Source: Casuarina equisetifolia (taxonomy: Eukaryota; Streptophyta; Magnoliopsida; Fagales; Casuarinaceae). Taken from it: 64,000 nucleotides of DNA. The position numbers and the translations under genes are program-made. Location: positions 23,277,884 through 23,341,883 of the forward strand of contig CM052356.1 in NCBI GenBank assembly GCA_028551475.1, in the 5' to 3' direction. The notes below the pieces were generated by a model that searched no databases, was not told where the DNA came from, and saw only the letters and a list, made by a program, of their open reading frames with translations. This document shows positions 25,001 through 37,862 of the stretch, piece after piece; positions within the stretch are counted from its first letter, which is position 1, and the number at the start of each line of letters is the position of its first letter.

Positions 25001-28000
25001 TTCTAATCTGTGAAAACTTAAGAAATCTAGTCAGCAGAAATATAGAATGGCAAGATAATTCGCTAAACATAGTTTTTTGGAGAATGAAGAACTGAATCAG
25101 AATATTTATAAGGCTGGTGTTGTTCTTTAACTGGTCAGGTTGTGTGGTTAGTAAATTGGGAAGTTTCTGGTGACCGGATTTGACATGATTACAATTGGCC
25201 ATATGAGATACATTGGATCCTTTAGCAAAAGATAGCGTCATGTGTATATTTTAGTATTACTTCACGTTGATCTTCCTATTATGTTGATGCATGTTTGGCA
25301 TTAATAGATTAATGCCCCATACTCAGATTATTCCACTCTAGTTTGTAAATGCAGGGGTTTGCAGTGTTACACCTCCTTTGCATACTTAAAACTAAAATTG
25401 CTTGCACATGGTGGTTCCCTGCCTAACAACAGACCTTCCCTATGAATTGGAGTCTGCTTCCCAGGACATATTTCGAGTTCTTTATGAAACTGTATAGAGT
25501 TCCTTGTGCACTTCTCTAAAATATCAGATCGTATTTTCTCAAATCTCTCTCTCTCTCTCTCTCTCACTCACACACACACACTCTTTCTTCACAGACATAT
25601 ATATGCATGCGCAAAACATATGTGAATCTCCCCCTTAATATCGGGAGTTCCCTGCCAGGCATGTTCTTGAAGCATGATTCAGTTGCCTTTTTGAAAAGGA
25701 TTTTGTTGATCCGTGATGACAATAATCTGTTCCATGCTTATCTTATAGTAACATCTTAGGGTAGTTCTTAGATGGTGAAGAAACTAGGGAGATGATGCAA
25801 TATATCTATCCGGTTATCTTGGTCTGTATCAGTGCATATGGAACAGATGCAAGAAGCTATTGAATAAGTGAGAATCTTTCTGTTGCTTTGTTCTTTTTAT
25901 TTTTGATTTCTGTGATAAATTGTTATTTGCTGGGCCCTCATTTTGTTACTGGTAAAAGTTAATGTCCAAGGAATTATAGGTTCATGCAGCTGTCTATTTT
26001 GTTTCAGTTGCAGATGGGGAAGGGAATATAAAAGTTTATGGAGGCTTTTGAAAAAACTGAAGGGTGGTTATTTTTTTGATCATTAGTTACTTACAAGGTC
26101 AAATAATTTGAATTTTGGTGAAAGCTTATGACCATTATCAGCCAAATACACAATGGAAATAGCTTGGTACATGCAATTTTCATCTGGTTGTTTTGAATTA
26201 TCACCCATGACATAATACCAGAATGACCTAAAACTTTTCTTGCTTTAAACTGCAATTATATTTTTACCATGCCTTAATCATTGATGATTGTTTTAGTTTG
26301 CTTGACATGAAATAACTATTTTGTAGGTGAGGCTTTGACGTTTTCTTTCTATCTAGGTTCCCAAAGTAGTTGCTTAGAATGAAAGTATTTTACATTGTTG
26401 CACCAAATATTATTGTCCATAGTCAGGCAAAGTGTTTCATAATTTGGAATTAAATCCTCGAATTTATATTGACAATCTCTTCTCTGTGTGCGTGGCTCGT
26501 ACCTTGAAATTACTGCTATGCTGCCCTCTCAAAACTTTTCCATAGCTGAGATAATTGAGCTTATCTACTGATTCTCATAGTCTGAGTTATTCCTGTTAAC
26601 AGCTATAGCTGAATTACAGACTACCGCTGTGTTACCACTTCCTGATTAGTTTTCTGTCTATGAGATAGCCAACTTGGCCACCAAGTGGCCTGAATGATGC
26701 CCTGCTGCTGTGGAGAACAATGGAGGAGAGGTGCCTTAATTTACACTGTATTCCCGTACATGAGGACAATTAAGTACTTCTGAATAGTTGGCATATACGG
26801 TTTGATCATTATATCTTTAGTGTTAATTAGTACAGCTAGGACTTTATTCTTGGATTGTATCATTAAATTTTCCCTGAAAAGCTGATATCATTCACTTATG
26901 CCCATTTCGTTAATCAGTTTTAATATTTGGCTAACCTCATACATTCATTCTCATACTGATTTGCTGTCGTCCCATTTCTACTTTTCCCAGTGATTTGATG
27001 GTATACTCTCTGTCAATGGTTTATGAACTGACAGTCTAGTGTTGATGGCCTGACATTATTGGTGCTTTAAAAGGGTATCATTGGAGGACGGTGTAAGCAA
27101 GGACTCTGGGCCCCAGTCTGGTACCATATCCACGTTAACTAATGCTGTAATCAGTGTATTTTTTTGCCCCGTTACAGACTTCCATGACAGTCCATTTCGC
27201 ATACTGCCAATTTTACAGCTTAATGCTGAGAGTGGAATCTTTGTAGGGACTGCCGTGTTGTGAGACTAGTCTAGTGATTACGGGATAAAGAAAGGTGACT
27301 GATTGCTTGAGATTACTGTTTGGAAATATAAGTTAAATCCGGCACTATCAATTTTCATGATTCAACATTCTTAGAGATTCCTCCAAAGTTGAAATAAATA
27401 GAAGTAGATTGTTTCTGGGTTTTGGTGGATAGCTAAGCAGCAACTGGGCTTATCTCGTTATCCATTTCAGAGTCTCACGTCAGAGAAGTGGACTGTGGTT
27501 ACAAAGGGTGGAGGCAGAGACGTGGACGCGAGAGGGACGTGGATAATTGTTGTTGATGTTGTTGTTTGCACTCTTCTAATACTCTGCCGCTCCCACATCG
27601 AAAGGAAGATGACCACCCCCCTCCTCCTTGTTCCCATGCGGGCTTTTTGAGTGCTTTCCTTTGGCCCACGAGAGGTCCCCCGGTTCACAGTGACTTTTCT
27701 CATTGTGCGTTTGCCCGTGCAATCATTTTATTTTTAACTTTGGGATCGTTGCGGGCTTTTACTCCGTGTGACATCGTTTTGTGTGTGGCCACGTGCTTCC
27801 ATGTTCCAATGATGCTCAACGCCAGCGAGCCAGCGAGCCAGCCACCAGCATCCTCTTCTGCGCCACCGGAATCCCTGAGAGCTTTAAGCACGGTCATGAT
27901 TCATGACCCCAAGTCCCTGCACGTGCTCGTGCTCGCTTGTGATTCACTCTCCCTTTCTAATCATTGTTCTGTAATTTCTTCCTTTAGTTAACCTTCTAGT

Positions 28001-28816
28001 CGTACATGCGTATGAAGGAGCTTTTGAATAAAAATGAAAACGGTCGTGTAAACATCTGGGGGAGGCTCCATTCATAATTCAAACCAAGTATAAAATTAAT
28101 GTGAGAGAAGCAAAATAACATAGTGTATATATATATATATACACATACACAGTTCATGAGTGACGAGACGTGTCATTTGAAATTATTTAAAATTTGACAT
28201 TAAATCAATATATATATATATATATTTATTTATTTTTCCAAAACTAAGTGGTAAGATTGATAATATTTGAAAGAAAGTGACGTAGAAAAGAAAAAGTACC
28301 GTTAGTGGGGAAAGTGAAAAAGGTGATGATGAGTGAAAGAAGAGCAGGGTTAAGTATTTTGTAGAATGAAGGTCGGGTTTGTTGATGGGTCATATTCAAG
28401 TGGTTACCTTACAGACAAAGAGAAAAAGAAAGGGAAAAGAAATGAAGAGCGTGCTTTGCATACTGCGTATAATGGAAGGAGGAGAGAAGGGAAAGGGGGA
28501 ATCAACTTGGTGGGGGTGCTGAGCTGGTGCCAGATAAATATTGCAGGGTTAATCCACATGGTAGACAAGATGGAAGCGTGTACATTCACGTCCCGATGGC
28601 CACCCCCATGTGAAGTAAACAACCTTTTTGTCTACATGTAAAACCCTTTGGGTTTTCTTTTCATATCCACCACCTCTGAATCAAAAAGCCAAGCGCCTCT
28701 ACGTCTGCTTCGTATTTATTGTATTCAATGTCCTGCATTTATCTTTCTCTTTTCTGTCTCAGGAAACTTTTCCGTTCTGCTCTTTGTGGTGATTATTCTG
28801 GCTGTCTGCATGGCCG

Positions 28817-28817
<1 letters not shown>

Positions 28818-28849
<32 letters not shown>
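28818..28849. repeat. (CCCATA)n minisatellite, five units
   Basis: Five hexamer units. They resemble but are not the plant telomere repeat (CCCTAAA). There is no known role. Confidence 0.9.
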
Positions 28850-30180
28850 GTAGCCTTTAAATGGATCTACTCTTATTTTATTTTTCTGCTGCTTTTCTGG
28901 GCACTTTTTCTTTTTCACCTTTAATTTAATATTTAATTTTCTCTCTTGTTTCACTTGTCTAAAATTCAACATAATACATGTCCTTTTTATTTTTTTAAGA
29001 AGAACCCCACATGCCGGTGCGGTCGCAAGCAAATGGGACTGTTGCGCTTGTGTAAAGTTGACTGTTGGGCGTAAATGAGGTGATAAGATTCCTGTTTTAT
29101 TAAAGTACAGAGGGACCATCTGCTTCCTACGACTGGTATGTGTATATGTGATGAAGAAAAGAAAAGAAAAGAATTTAAATTTTAAATATAGTTAACACAT
29201 CATTTTCTGCAAAATAAAATAAAATAAAAAAATAAATAAAAATAAATAAATAAAACATCACTGTTCCAGCTTAAAAACTGGGTTTCTTGTGAAACAGGTT
29301 ACAAACTAAGAGGGCAAATACGCTCCCCCATACGTAGTCAACCTGTCGTGTCACATCGTGGTATGAAATTCCAAAGCTACCAATCACCTGGCTCCATGTG
29401 AGGAGGGCTTCGTATTTTTATGCAATGCCAGCCTGCTCCAGATGACGGCCGTATACGTGTTGGAGAGAGAGTTACACGGTACTTGTTGCTGTTAGGCTGT
29501 AAATTGGAAATAAGTGGGCATAGTGGGAAAGGCATCTCTCCCAGCTGCTTACCGGAGGTTCCACAAGGCATCTATCCTCTCCAGCTAGCTATTTAGATGT
29601 TCTGCCAGCGAAGCAACCCGACATCAACCCCATGTAAAAATCTAATAATGTTTTGCAAGACAAGCAATATACCCGAAGCAATACATCTTAAAATAAGGAG
29701 AAAAGGGGAAAGAGAAAAACAAGACAGTGCCCTGCCTTTTCTTCCTGTCCTTCTTCTGCCTTTTTCCTCTGCGCTTATTGGGCGAATCGATGCTCCCCAC
29801 CCCCCCTTCCCTCGCCGTGTAAAATTAAAACTAATTTCACAATACGAGGCTTATTACGGCGATTCTGGATGTTTATTACGTGCAAAAGAGAAAGATTCGG
29901 GGTTGGTTTTACCAAGATGCCCTCTGCTGGGGATTTCGTACAGGATTCCGATCTCTTGGGTTTTTGGAGCTAATGGCAGAGAAGAAAAAGTTTATGTTTG
30001 ATGATTTGTGCATTAAATGGTATATTGATTAAGGGGGGACCCACAGAGTTGCATTATATGTGATGGACAATCCACTTGGTTTTGGAGTTTCAATAATTGA
30101 GTTACTGAAATTGATTGCACCATGAAACCCTCTTTTTACTTACTTCCACGCACTCTCACGCTCCTCCCACTAACTTTCAA

Positions 30181-30205
30181 CGGCACGGCACGGCACGGCA
30201 CGGCA
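30181..30205. repeat. (CGGCA)5 short tandem repeat
   Basis: Five perfect GC-rich pentamers lie about 1.7 kb upstream of the DF1 start codon, in otherwise mixed-composition promoter DNA. Confidence 0.9.
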
Positions 30206-31812
30206 CCAACCGCGGGGAGTCACTTTGGGTGGGTTTGACTGCCTTTTTTTTATTTTGCTTTCTTCCTCTTTAGGGACCATCGACTCCACGCCAAGTCCAC
30301 GGCACGGAAGAAGAGCAAGCAAGCAAGCACATCGGGAGCTTCAAATCCAAGATATTCACCCTGACTTTCCCCCAGCGCAAACGGGTGGCCTTCCGTGTAG
30401 AAAAAAAGGAGAATTTTCCGAGTCGATACGACACCGGAAATAAAGATGAGGAATTGACTTTCAACAACCTTATCACGACGAGGGTCACTTTCAAATGCAA
30501 GTGCGCCCTCGATTTAAAAATTAAAAATTAAAAAATGGGGAGAGAAGAAATGTAAACATCAGCATGCGGTCGTTCCAAAATTGCATGGCTACCACAAGGC
30601 CCGACGTTTGGGACAATCGACTAAACGTCCAATAATATCACAATCCAACAAAGCCTAATGGTCCCCGGAAGCCCCCAAAATTGGATTCAATCGTCCTCCA
30701 TAACGCATCATCACCGCCCATCAAAATTTGGACACCATTTATTACGGTAGGTTTGAAATCCAACTGAATTTCCCTACCCTTTACTTCTTTTCATAAATGG
30801 CTTTGCCTAATAACACGACCTACATTTAACCCCCTTCATATTCAACAGTGGATCCCACTACCCTTGTCCATCTTTTTGTTATTTCTTCCGCAAGAAATTA
30901 TGAAAACGGAATTTGCTAAGCTACTGCAGTCGCGATCAGCGTAGGCCCCCGTTACGCCACATGTGGAGTACCACAGTCCAACCCAACAACAACTTCAAAA
31001 TCAGGGGCATTTTCGGAATTCGAGCCAACCCCAATATAAAAATCTTGGAGTAAGCAGACAAACCCAGATCGGGCACGGGATTGATGTAATAAAAAAATAG
31101 AGTCCCCAATTAGCTTTAATGATTAAAGGTCAATGGAGTGCACGTTAGGGGGGGGTAATGCAGTCATTTCAACGTCCCAATGTGTGCGACCGACTCCCAA
31201 ATTCCAAAACACCCCACGGGAAAGCAAGAAACACCCCAGAGAGATTCAGCTCTGATCTCCACCTAAAAAACAAAAAAGAAAAAGAAAAAAAGAAAAAAGA
31301 AATGGCTAAAAAAAAGGGGGGGAAATAAAAGCTGACCTACATGGGCCGGCTTTTAACTAAATATAGGTGGACAGACAAAAAACAAGTTGATTTTATGATC
31401 GTCAATATGTGCAGCTGTTCAAAAATTTCCGCCTAGGTTGTTTTATCTTTATGCGGGGGATGATTTAGTTTATGTATGTATGTTTCTGTGCCCGCCCACT
31501 TTTATTATTCTTGAGGGAACCCAGGTGAGGTGATCCTTCCCACTATTCTTTTAAATAAGTGCCAAACAGAAATTAAGGGGAAAAAAAAAAAAGAGATTGA
31601 AGATTCCGCAGCCTAGAAAATAATAATATATATTTATGTAAAAAAAGGAAGAGAAAGGAAGAATACTTCGTCTTGAGATTGACAAGCAGATCCCCACACT
31701 AATAAATTAATAAATTCACCATACACTCTTCTTCATAAAACCCTCAAAGAATTCACCGGCCTTCTGTTGATATTTTTATTTTTATTTTTCTTTCTTTCAG
31801 CTACTGTAATTG

Positions 31813-31815
<3 letters not shown>

Positions 31816-31853
<38 letters not shown>

Positions 31854-31881
31854 AAAGAGGGAGAGAGAGAGAGAGAGAGAG
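31816..31881 (+). repeat. GA tract in the DF1 5' leader
   Basis: Two GA runs (31816-31851 and about 31859-31881), split by a short interruption, end only five bases before the DF1 ATG. Tracts like this are bound by plant BASIC PENTACYSTEINE GAGA factors; use here is inferred. The tract is open in the DF1 frame, so a naive search extends the protein with an Arg-Glu repeat from a TTG. Confidence 0.9.
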
Positions 31882-31885
31882 TCCT

Positions 31886-34590
31886 ATGCTGGGGGACTCA
31901 GGCAGCAGTGTGTTGGGGAGCTCTGGGGATGCAGTGGCGGCCATGGCAGCGTCTGTACCAGCTACTGAAGGCGCGGAGGTTGGCGGCGTTGGATCAAATT
32001 CAGGTGAAGAAGATAAGGGAGGTTATAGGGGTGACGAGGGTGAGCGCGGCTATGGTGGGAACCGGTGGCCTCGACAGGAGACTTTGGCGCTCTTGAAGAT
32101 ACGCTCCGACATGGACGTAGCTTTCAGGGACGCGAGTGTTAAGGGTCCATTGTGGGAAGAGGTTTCCAGGTGACTGATTGCTTTTGCTTTTAGATGTAGT
32201 TGATAATTGGTAGATTTCATCGGAATTTGAGCTGCTTAGATTCGTGGGCACAGATCCGTGGATTAGATTTCACTTTGAACTCTCCGTTTCTCTCTTCTTC
32301 TTCTTCTTCTTCTTCTTCTTCTCCAGTTTGCTTCAGTTTGAACTCTTGCCGGCAGTTCACATTTTTCTCCACCTCTGGGTGGAAGGGTTGGTGTTCCCAA
32401 GGTTGTTTTCTCTTCTTTTCCTTCAAATTTTCCGGGAAAATCCTCTTTCTACTCGGGAGTTCCTTAGTTCCTGAGTTCGTTCTGTGAGAACTCAGATTAA
32501 AGAAGGAAATTCTGAAGAGTTTAGATTTGAGCGCCGCGTATGTAATTCCAGCTTGTTTTGTCTTGTAGCTCTTTCTAATATTCGCAAAAGGAGATGAGTA
32601 TAATAATTCAGAATTTTTTGAGCATGAGATGGTTCTCTCCCTACCACTTGTTCAGTCTCATTCAGTCCTGGTTCTCAAAAAGTAGGATTGAAATGGAAAA
32701 CAACAATTTTCTCCCAACTTGGGCTTTACAAGTTCCGTCGGTGACAACAGTGCTTTTCATTCATCATGACTCCCCTATTTTCTCTTCCTTCATTCTTGTC
32801 TCGACTACTTGAATTTCTTCTCTCCTATTTCTTCTTGGTTTCACCGTGTCGTAATCCTTCTTGCCTATGGATCGTAATTATTTTTATTCTATGCGGCAAT
32901 GCTTGTTTTCTTGCTGAATTTGAGATGGGAAAGAAACAGAAACGGAGGTGTTCTTTGTTCTTGGTTCTTTTTTTTTTTTTATTTTTTAATTTTTATTTTT
33001 TTTTATTTTTTATTTTTTCCTTTCTGCTTCCTCTTCATGTTACGGAACCTGTTGATCAGGAAGCTAGCAGAACTTGGATATCATCGAAGCGCCAAGAAAT
33101 GCAAGGAGAAATTCGAGAATGTGTACAAGTATCACAAGAGAACCAAAGAAGGCCGGACCGGGAAGCCCGATGGGAAGACTTATCGCTTCTTCGATCAATT
33201 AGAAGCTCTTGAAAACCATCCTCCGATACAATCGCCAACACTGCCGAAGCCTCATCAGACGGCTCCGGTGGTAGTAGCACCGACGACGACCATAGCAATG
33301 CAGCCATTAGCTAACCCTCCAAGCCTTCCCCAGATCACTGTTACATCCACCTCGCACCCTATGAATATGTCTCAAGGCATTCATATCTCACCGCCCATAA
33401 ATCTTACAATCCCTTCATTCCCATCCGCAAACCCTACAGCTTTCCCGCCGCCGCCAACGACGAATAACCCATCTTCTTTTGCAAACCTTTCGACGGATCT
33501 CATTTCCAATTCCACTTCTTCCTCGACTTCCTCGGACGAAGAGCTGGAAGGCGTACGGCGTAGGAGGAAGAGGAAATGGAAGGACTTCTTCGAGAGGCTG
33601 ATGAAGGAAGTGGTAGAGAAGCAAGAAGAGCTGCAAAGAAAGTTCTTGGAAGCCATAGAGAAGCGCGAACACGAGCGCATGGTTCGTGAAGAAGCCTGGA
33701 GAGTGCAAGAGATGGCGAGAATTAATAGAGAACGGGAGATATTAGCCCAAGAAAGGTCCATAGCCGCCGCCAAGGACGCGCAAGTGATGGCATTCTTGCA
33801 GAAGATATCTGAACAGCAAAACCCAGGTCAAGTTATTCAATTTAATCTAGCGCAGCCACCTGCGGCGCAACCGGTACCAGCAGCTCCGGCTGCACAGCCG
33901 GCATTACCACCACAACCAGCACCGGTATCGAACCCGGCGACACTGGCACAACCGGTGACAGGTTTGGAAATCCAGAAGATTGATAATGGGGAGAACTTCA
34001 CGCCTGCAAGCTCTTCGAGATGGCCAAAAGTAGAGGTTCAAGCTTTGATCAAGCTACGGACCGATCTTGATGCGAAGTATCAAGACAGTGGGCCTAAAGG
34101 GCCTCTATGGGAGGAGATCTCGGCCGCAATGAGAAAGCTTGGATATAACCGAAGTGCCAAGAGATGCAAAGAGAAGTGGGAGAACATCAACAAGTACTTC
34201 AAGAAGGTGAAGGAAAGTAACAGGAAGAGACCCGAGGATTCAAAGACTTGCCCGTACTTTCACCAGCTAGATGCTTTATATAGAGAGAAGAACAAGTATG
34301 AGAACCCATCAGCCAATCAAGTAAAGCCCGAGAACAACATGGTACCATTAATGGTGCGGCCAGAGCAGCAATGGCCTCCACAGCAAGAGCATCCATCGGA
34401 GGCGACAATGGAAGATGTGGAAAGCGAGCCAATGGATCAGAACCAAGAAGAGGAGGACAAGGATGGAGACGAGGAAGAGGAGGAGGAGGAGGAGGAGGAG
34501 GAGGAGGAGGAGGAGGAGGAAGATGATGAGGGAGGTGAGAATTACGAGATAGTTGCAAGTAAACCTGCCACAATGGGTGCAGCCGAGTGA
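31886..34590 (+). CDS. Two-trihelix GT factor of the DF1 type (2 exons, 604 aa)
   Basis: Exons 31886-32169 and 33060-34590 join in phase 2 (AG then G), completing an Arg inside the first trihelix. The N-terminal trihelix spans about residues 59-125 (NRWPRQETLALLKIRSDM, then CKEKFENVYKYHKRTKEGR). A basic central helix and coiled coil lies at about 268-340 (WKDFFERLMKEVVEKQEELQ). A Pro/Ala/Gln-rich linker follows, then the C-terminal trihelix at about 415-480 (SRWPKVEVQALIKLRTDL, CKEKWENINKYFKKVKES) and CPYFHQL. The tail is strongly acidic, with a run of about 17 Glu at 566-583 coded by a GAG microsatellite. GT-2-type factors bind GT elements in light-regulated promoters; Arabidopsis DF1 (At1g76880) limits root-hair growth with GTL1. 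Assignment to DF1 rather than GTL1 rests on sequence resemblance and position beside GT-2. The 890-base intron contains a (CTT)n run (32292-32332). Confidence 0.94.
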
Positions 34591-34787
34591 GACATGGCCA
34601 GAAAGGAAGTTTGAAAGACGTGGGTTGCACGGGTTGTCGGGCGGGGGAATGGGTCGGGTTCAACGGCGGCGAATTTGGAGACGAGGAGTTTGAAAGTATA
34701 CGGCAAAAAGACGGGGAAAGGATGGTTGTAGCATATAGTCGGTGGGGATTATATGTTAAATTTATAGATTATTTATTTTTTCGGTTA

Positions 34788-34802
34788 AATAAATAAGTGA
34801 AG

Positions 34803-34839
<37 letters not shown>
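34788..34839 (+). terminator. DF1 3' UTR with AATAAA and GA tract
   Basis: AATAAA at 34788-34793 lies about 200 bases after the stop codon. It is followed directly by a GA run (34805-34839), and a further AATAAATAAA lies near 34863. The GA run mirrors the one in the 5' leader. Confidence 0.55.
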
Positions 34840-34843
<4 letters not shown>

Positions 34844-37748
34844 AGGTTTTCAGATTCCACAGAATAAATAAAAAAAGGGTCACTGTATTGTATTTTCTTT
34901 TTGTCTACGCTTCATGGTGGTGTAAATGTGAGAAAATGGTTATAAATGTTTGTGTTTTGGTCTTTTTCTTCGGATGATTATTCCCTTTAATACTTAATTG
35001 CTGCAATAAAAATTGGCTGAGAGACAACGAGAAGGGAATCTATTCCTACATTTGTTTTCGTTTAAAAAGATAAAAAAAATAAAAAATAAAAAAAGCAGTC
35101 TACTGAATATGTTATTTATGATTTGTTTTTAAAGGCATCTGAAGAGTTTGCAGAGAAATTCAAGAACAGTTTATGATGGGGGTCTGATTTGAATCGTACA
35201 GAAGAGCTGAAAATGGGGGGACACCATTCTTGCCCTTTGCAGAAGAGGCCCTTACCACAAAATGCCAACATCACATGCAGTCATGAACCCCCTGTATAAC
35301 AAACAGGGTCCACCAAAAGGAATCTTCTAAGTTTTCTTCTTCAACTTAATGACCGCAGTTTTTCTTGTACAAAGCCGTTTGCTTCGCTTCGCATTAAAAT
35401 CCATGATCGTGATGTCAGTAGGAGCTCAACACCTCTCTCTGATCCCTTCCTTCCTTCCACTCTTGGTCAGAGCTCTCCTCCTTTAAATTCTCTTCTGGTA
35501 CTGCTGATGGATGTGAGATGCTTGCTTGTTGGGTTAAAGCGCTGTGGTGTGGTGTGGTGTGGTGTGCAACTTGAGTCTCATTACGGGAATAAAGTGTCCA
35601 TAATGTTTTTCCCTTTTGAATCATTGGCTGTGATGTCGGCTGCATGTTTTTAGTCATTTTCTCATCACTTTCCACGCATTAATCCCCCAAGAATCGAACC
35701 TAAACTTGTGTATGGACGGACACCTTTTCCCAATCATTTTCCTTCAAAGCTAACCATGGCCGTACTTTTATTGGATCAACTGGCTGCCACCCTCTTCCCA
35801 ATCTTTTCCTAGTATAAGAAACACACAACTCTTGCATCTATTTCTGACCTGAAGAAATGAGCTGTGATCGGAGATAATGGAATTCTATTCTTTCCTCATC
35901 ATGCTTCATTCCTTCGATCGTGCATGCCCTACAGTTTTGTCCATTTTTATCATGTGGTACTGTTTGGTGTATTAAAGATGTGTTCCCCAAATTGAATGGC
36001 CTGGATCTATCAGCTGCTGATTTACATAAATATTCTGTTACACCCTTTACCGAAGGCTGTCACATGAATGCAGAAAAGTCCATCTTCCTCTGGTAACATC
36101 GGTGGGACAGGATCACTTTGTGAACTTATCATCTGTCAGTGTCAAAACAAAAGAGAAAAGAAGAGAAGAAAAGCATTTTTTGGCATGCACTTGCAAAATG
36201 CTGCTCTAACTTCACTCTTTTTCACTTCTTTTTACCACTCCTTGAAACACTTGGATCAGTTTTATTGTGACACCTTCAATGCTTATTTTATAGACTTAAT
36301 GATTCTTGAAGATACTGAAATTTGATGTAAAGCAATCAACTTCTGACACGTTCTTAATGATCATTCAAATGATCCGAATTTTATCTATTTTGAAGAAGTA
36401 GATCGCATACTAAAGTGTTTGTTAAATCATCAAGTTTTTAAAATAATTACTTATTTGACATAGTATCAAGGTCCTCAGATCCTATACGACTCCCAAAGTT
36501 ACCCACTATTTTAGTAAATATCTATGTGTGTTAAAGTTTTTTTTTCTTTTAATATGTTAAGTTAATTCTTATCTTAGAAACTTAACTTGATAGGAATTTT
36601 TTTTTTAAAAAAATATTTAATTGATATTATGATATTCTTCATGATATAAGGATTCAGACCTTCTTAATAAGTGTGTGATAAAACACATAATATTTAACTA
36701 AAACAATTAACTACAACATTGGCCTTGCTAACTTCAATGGTGATTATTTGAACTTGGATATCACCTACTTGCAAAAACTGCTTTCAAATTTTTAATGCAC
36801 CAACATCAACACCAACAATAATTTCTGTTCCCACCATTAAAAAAAAAAAAAAAAGGTTGGAGACACGGAATGTATATCCCTATTACGGCCAAAATAATTG
36901 GTGCGCCCATAGAATCCATGTAGGATGTCCTTTATGGCAATTTCCCATATTTTGTCGGAAAAATTGATTCCCTACATGAAATGCATGGATCACTTGAAGC
37001 TTCGGAAATGTGAAATCCTATTAGCTAAATCGCCATTGATATACCCAAAAATTGCAATCAGAGAAGGCAATGGATGCACACTATAAAGCATCTCTGAGGA
37101 CTGGTTTCTTAATCCCTTTTCCAGTTCAGTAGGCTGAGGCCGGTTCCGTATACTGGCCGCGAGGCCATTTATTCTCTGACCAATTCGACAGAGACGCGCC
37201 TGCCGCTTTCAACATGTGCCGCCAGCGACTTGAATGAATGACGTATTTCACCTAACATGCCGTCTAGATCAAACAAGCTAGAGGCAGTGCGATGTAGAAA
37301 TTCCATTGCAAAAACTTTTTGAGTTCTTGAAGGTCGTTGCCCCAGCCTATGAACAAAGCAATTGTACCTTCAATGGTTTCTCTTCTCCAAGTCTTCCTTT
37401 CTAACCTGCATGGGGAATATTATTCTCTCAGTCGTTCATTATCACTCAATAAAGAGCCCCAAAATTGACGTTTCCTCTTACACTTGAAAGGTTTGTCGTC
37501 TTGTAGTCTGTAAAAAATGGTGGATTGGTCGGTCCATATGAAAAGCTCGGCCATTTACCATAAGAGGTGGAAGGATCTTATAGGAAGGCAGGTGCGGACT
37601 ACATCAGAGAGGATGGAAAGTCCTGTTCGAGAAGGATGGTTCATTTAAGGGCACAAATTGGGTTGGCCATCTTAAATTCATGGCTCCGGATGTCTATGGC
37701 TTTTATCATAATCAGAATAAGTGGCAAATTGAGACGTTGTTCTGTCAA

Positions 37749-37862
<114 letters not shown>

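Larger units (their letters stand above)
22048..31815. other. Gene-poor interval between the single trihelix gene and DF1
   Basis: Nearly 10 kb holds no gene I can recognise. The part from 22050 to 27300 is AT-rich and unique-looking. From 27470 to 27990 is GC-rich with an open frame, but it starts at TTG and resembles no family. From 29500 to 31815 is probably the DF1 promoter. Simple repeats include a purine tract at 22815-22890, (CT)n/(CA)n at 25545-25580, AT runs near 28129 and 28210, A-rich units at 29204-29253 and the repeats listed separately. An unannotated non-coding RNA cannot be excluded. Confidence 0.5.

Noticed and set aside
27566-27991. 141-codon GC-rich frame
   Set aside because: It starts with TTG, has only a late internal ATG, and resembles no protein I know; GC-rich DNA yields such frames by chance.
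28818-28849. Interstitial telomere repeat
   Set aside because: The unit is CCCATA, not the plant telomere unit CCCTAAA.
31814-31885. N-terminal Arg-Glu extension of DF1
   Set aside because: It begins at TTG within the GA leader tract; the ATG at 31886 matches the MLG start of the sister gene.
32899-33059. Hydrophobic Phe-rich start for the DF1 second exon
   Set aside because: This is intron sequence (a T-rich polypyrimidine region before the acceptor at 33058-33059) that happens to be open.
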